DNA of 64,000 nt. It comes from Aurantiacibacter arachoides (GTDB lineage Bacteria; Pseudomonadota; Alphaproteobacteria; Sphingomonadales; Sphingomonadaceae). The position numbers were made by a program, and so were the translations under genes. Below, one piece after another: positions 61,641 to 64,000 of this stretch (the stretch's first letter is position 1; every line of letters starts with the position of its first letter). The DNA is taken from contig NZ_WTYH01000001.1 of assembly GCF_009827335.1 (NCBI RefSeq), forward strand, positions 1,054,001-1,118,000, given 5' to 3'. The notes below the pieces were generated by a model, which did not search any database, was not told the DNA's origin, and was given only the letters and a program-made list of their open reading frames with translations.

Positions 61641-62115
61641 TGATAATTCTCCGGGCAGGGCGCCATGCGCTGCCGGGGCCGGTTGAAGCCCCCGCGTGCG
61701 TGCGCCGCTGCCGATATGTGTGGGTTCCGCCAAGTGCTTGGCGAGAAGTGATCATGGCCCCGGTGCCTGTGCGGCAGTCGGGGTTGCGAAACGTGTCTGC
61801 CTGGATGCGAAGGCGCAGGGTATGCATCTGCGCTTCAAGAACCGAAGATTGCGCCGAAGCGTACCCATGCCCTTGCGAACATGCGGTAACAATCGGGCTC
61901 CAACTTGGCATCGCGGCATCAACCTGTAAGACGTGCCGGAAGCGGACGGATGCCGCCCCGGTGCTACCGACAGGAAAAATCGTGCCGGCAACCACTCGCT
62001 AGCATCCGGGGAAAGCTGTCGCAACCTTGTTGCGCGAGCGCGCATATTTCCCTTTGGACGATGTCAAGGATGATGCAGGCTTCGCGCGCTGCATCGGGGA
62101 GGGAGCGGAACGCGC
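61641..62115 (-). promoter_or_regulatory. Gene-free region: long rne leader and divergent amidase promoter
   Basis: 475 nt with no convincing gene. Next to the rne ribosome binding site there are two adjacent stem-loops: GGCA/TGCC with inner GCGC/GCGC (61654-61674) and GGGGC/GCCCC around an 8 nt loop (61675-61692). An inverted repeat TGCGCG-AG-CGCGCA (62031-62044) lies nearer the amidase. I infer a structured rne 5' leader. No clear sigma-70 promoter could be fixed on either strand. Confidence 0.45.
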
Positions 62116-62985
62116 GTGGCATATCGCATCCAGTTGGGATTGCTCTTTGCGTTTCCGGTGCTGCTGGTCGTGCTGGTCTATGCGCTGGGCAGGACGATCC
62201 CGGTGCCGGTGCTGGGGCGCGACTATGTCATTACCATGCCGTTGCCCGATCCTGACGCGGGCATAGGTCTGCCGCAGATCGCCGGCCCGACAGATCCCAC
62301 GCGCCCGCTTGTCGTGATCGACGCCGGCCACGGCGGCCCCGATCCGGGCGCCGTAGGGGAAAGCCTGCGAGAAAAATCGCTGGTCCTCGGCCTTGCCCGG
62401 GCCCTGCGTGACAGGCTGGTGGCGGAAGGCGGCATCCGCGTCGCCATGACGCGCGAGGATGACCGGCTGATCGTGCTGGGAGAACGCGCCGAGATTGCCC
62501 GTGCGCTGGGTGCCGACCTGTTCATCTCGATACACGCCGATTCGGCGGGCGAGCGGGAAGGCGTGGGGGGCGCGAGCATCTATACCCTCTCCGAAACCGC
62601 CAGCTCCGAGGCCGCCGCGCGCTTTGCCGAGCGCGAGAACGAGGCCGACGTGATCAACGGCGTGGACCTTTCCGGCAACGACCGCGCAGTGAACGATATC
62701 CTGGTGGAACTGTCGCAGCGGCGCACGTCGGAACGGTCGATCGAATTCGCCTCGCTGATCGCGCGCGAGGGGGAGGGCACCTTGCGGTTCCACCCGCAGG
62801 CGCGCCGCTCTGCCGCGCTGGCCGTGCTGCGCGCGCCGGATGTTCCGGCGGTGCTGTACGAAGCCGGCTTCGTCTCCAATCCGAGCGAGGCAGAAGCACT
62901 CGCCTCGCCCGAGGGTCAGGAGCGGTTCGCGCAGGTGCTGGCACGGGCCATCCGCATCTTTTTCGCCCGCCAGTCCGACGGCTAG
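62116..62985 (+). CDS. amiC: N-acetylmuramoyl-L-alanine amidase (Amidase_3)
   Basis: 289 residues. An N-terminal signal/anchor helix (about 4-24, LGLLFAFPVLLVVLVYALG) and a zinc amidase domain: VVIDAGHGGPDPGAVG with the first zinc histidine, LFISIHADSA with another, and VLYEAGFVSNPSEAEAL with the catalytic glutamate. It removes stem peptides from peptidoglycan, acting in the periplasm during cell separation. There is no AMIN domain, so it is short for AmiC. GTG 62116 is the only reasonable start. It is followed after 87 nt by the PBP1A gene. Confidence 0.9.
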   Translation: MAYRIQLGLLFAFPVLLVVLVYALGRTIPVPVLGRDYVITMPLPDPDAGIGLPQIAGPTDPTRPLVVIDAGHGGPDPGAVGESLREKSLVLGLARALRDRLVAEGGIRVAMTREDDRLIVLGERAEIARALGADLFISIHADSAGEREGVGGASIYTLSETASSEAAARFAERENEADVINGVDLSGNDRAVNDILVELSQRRTSERSIEFASLIAREGEGTLRFHPQARRSAALAVLRAPDVPAVLYEAGFVSNPSEAEALASPEGQERFAQVLARAIRIFFARQSDG

Positions 62986-63072
62986 ATAGAGCGGCGCTGG
63001 CGTTGCCGAATGCGACGGGGCGCGCGCATTCAGTGTGGCGCCATGCTTTTTCATCATGCTAGGGCGCCAAGC

Positions 63073-64000
63073 ATGACCGAAGCCTACATCGAGGACAGCG
63101 AAAGCGGCATCGCCCGCATAACCCGCCGCATCCGGCGCGGGGGAGAAGGCGCGTGGGCGCGCGTGCGGGATACGTGGCAGGCGAACGCAAGGTTCCGCCG
63201 CGCCGCCTGGGTCCTGGGCGGCGGGCTGCTGCTTGCGGTGATCGGCTTCTTCTGGCTCACCAAGGATCTGCCCGACGCGGAGACGCTGCTGGAGTACGAA
63301 CCCAACCTGCCCAGCGTGGTGCGCGGCATCGATGGCGACATCGTCCATCGGTTCGAGCGTGAACGGCGGGTGGAACTGCAATTCCAGGATTTTCCCACGC
63401 AACTGATCAACGCCTACACCAGCGCCGAGGACGAGACGTTCTGGACCCATGGCGGGATAGACATTGGTGGTTTCACCGGCGCGGTAATCGATTACGTCTC
63501 GAAGCTGGGATCGGGCGAGCGCGCCGTCGGCGGATCGACGATCACCCAGCAGGTGGCCAAGAACATCCTCGTTGGCAACGAATACTCGGTCACCCGCAAG
63601 CTGCGCGAAATGGTGCTGGCGACCCGCATCGAAGGCGTGCTCGACAAGCGCGAGATCATCACGCTCTACCTCAACGAGATCCCTCTGGGCCGTCGCAGCT
63701 TCGGCGTGCAGGCCGCGTCGCGTGCCTATTTCGACAAGGACGTGGACGATCTCGAACTGCAGGAAATGGCCTTTCTCGCCATCCTCCCGCGTGCTCCCGA
63801 GGTCTACGGCCGCAGCGCCTATGCCGCCACCGCCGTCGAACGGCGTGACCGCGTCCTCGATTCGATGGAGGAAAACGGCCACATCACTGCGGCCCAGCGC
63901 GATGCCGCCAAGGCTAAGCCGCTCGGCATCTTCCAGGGGCAGCGAGAGGACCGCTCGGCGGATGCGGGATATTTCTTCGAGGAGGTGCGCCGCCAGCTCA
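63073..64000 (+). CDS. mrcA: Penicillin-binding protein 1A (partial, 3' end beyond window)
   Basis: The first 309 residues are visible. A basic cytoplasmic tail, membrane anchor about 45-66 (LGGGLLLAVIGFFWLTKD), then a glycosyltransferase-51 domain: YTSAEDETFWTHGGIDIGG with the catalytic glutamate, GGSTITQQVAKNIL, KLREMVLATRIEG and ITLYLNEIPLGR. It polymerises lipid II into glycan strands; the transpeptidase domain lies beyond the edge. ATG 63073 has AGGG about 9 nt upstream; ATG 63043 is in frame but lacks one. It follows the amidase gene, so two peptidoglycan enzymes are adjacent. Confidence 0.93.
   Translation, partial: MTEAYIEDSESGIARITRRIRRGGEGAWARVRDTWQANARFRRAAWVLGGGLLLAVIGFFWLTKDLPDAETLLEYEPNLPSVVRGIDGDIVHRFERERRVELQFQDFPTQLINAYTSAEDETFWTHGGIDIGGFTGAVIDYVSKLGSGERAVGGSTITQQVAKNILVGNEYSVTRKLREMVLATRIEGVLDKREIITLYLNEIPLGRRSFGVQAASRAYFDKDVDDLELQEMAFLAILPRAPEVYGRSAYAATAVERRDRVLDSMEENGHITAAQRDAAKAKPLGIFQGQREDRSADAGYFFEEVRRQL

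Noticed and set aside
61695..62002. Short frames in the rne-amidase gap
   Set aside because: They lack ribosome binding sites, overlap each other on both strands and have arginine/cysteine-rich sequence without domains; the region reads better as a leader and promoter region.
1..64000. CRISPR arrays, insertion sequences, phage genes, rRNA
   Set aside because: No regularly spaced direct repeats, transposase motifs, phage structural genes or rRNA sequence were seen.

Overview
The window looks like chromosome of an alphaproteobacterium, most likely order Sphingomonadales (Erythrobacteraceae-like). The grounds are the high GC content, alphaproteobacterial gene neighbourhoods (mfd-sdhE beside recG, a single Lol permease with lolD next to dnaE, rne divergent from an amidase and PBP1A), and a complete Sphingomonadales-style exosortase A (XrtA/PEP-CTERM) exopolysaccharide locus. 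No phage, insertion sequence, plasmid gene or CRISPR array was seen. Coding density is very high, with many 1-4 nt overlaps.

Region by region. 1-9358 (mostly minus strand): tRNA-Asn, NAD kinase, a stand-alone EAL phosphodiesterase (+), an NADP-dependent quinone-type oxidoreductase, a secreted S9 peptidase, transcription-repair coupling factor Mfd and SdhE. 9406-17979 (plus): RecG, LolC/E and LolD, two small unknown proteins, DnaE, and a 58-residue membrane protein. 18067-23795: OmpA-like protein behind a strong bidirectional terminator, a PA0069-type radical SAM protein, a VOC protein, and the coupled run UDG-like / lytic transglycosylase / MoaB. 23880-31978 (plus): ETF-ubiquinone oxidoreductase, a palindromic dispersed-type repeat, then ispE, an N-formylglutamate amidohydrolase-family gene, ilvD, a small lipoprotein, bifunctional nnrDE and an RlmD/TrmA-type RNA methyltransferase, mostly with overlapping stops and starts.

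31975-50469 is the main accessory block, an XrtA locus. A minus-strand arm (two alpha/beta hydrolases, acyl carrier protein, GNAT acyltransferase) is divergent from a plus-strand arm: AMP ligase, PLP decarboxylase, EpsA-type export lipoprotein, chain-length determinant, BY-kinase, outer-membrane barrel, AAA ATPase, polysaccharide deacetylase, FemAB protein, glycosyltransferase, exosortase A fused to an EpsI domain, and an asparagine-synthase-like amidotransferase. Together these should build, modify and export a polysaccharide and sort PEP-CTERM proteins to it. No PEP-CTERM substrate, no PrsK/PrsR regulator and no priming glycosyltransferase lies in the window. Both outer edges of the locus meet the neighbouring gene in a CTAG where the two convergent TAG stops overlap.

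50466-64000: ZapE and SdhB (minus), a TonB-dependent receptor, an ATP-grasp ligase divergent from a class-V PLP enzyme of unknown substrate, a methyltransferase, a nucleotidyltransferase-like protein, RNase E with a long structured leader, a zinc amidase and the start of PBP1A, which runs off the end. The points most worth following up are the acyl/PLP side module of the XrtA locus, the ATP-grasp/PLP pair, the palindromic repeat at the ispE start, the RNase E leader and the UDG-like protein without catalytic residues.
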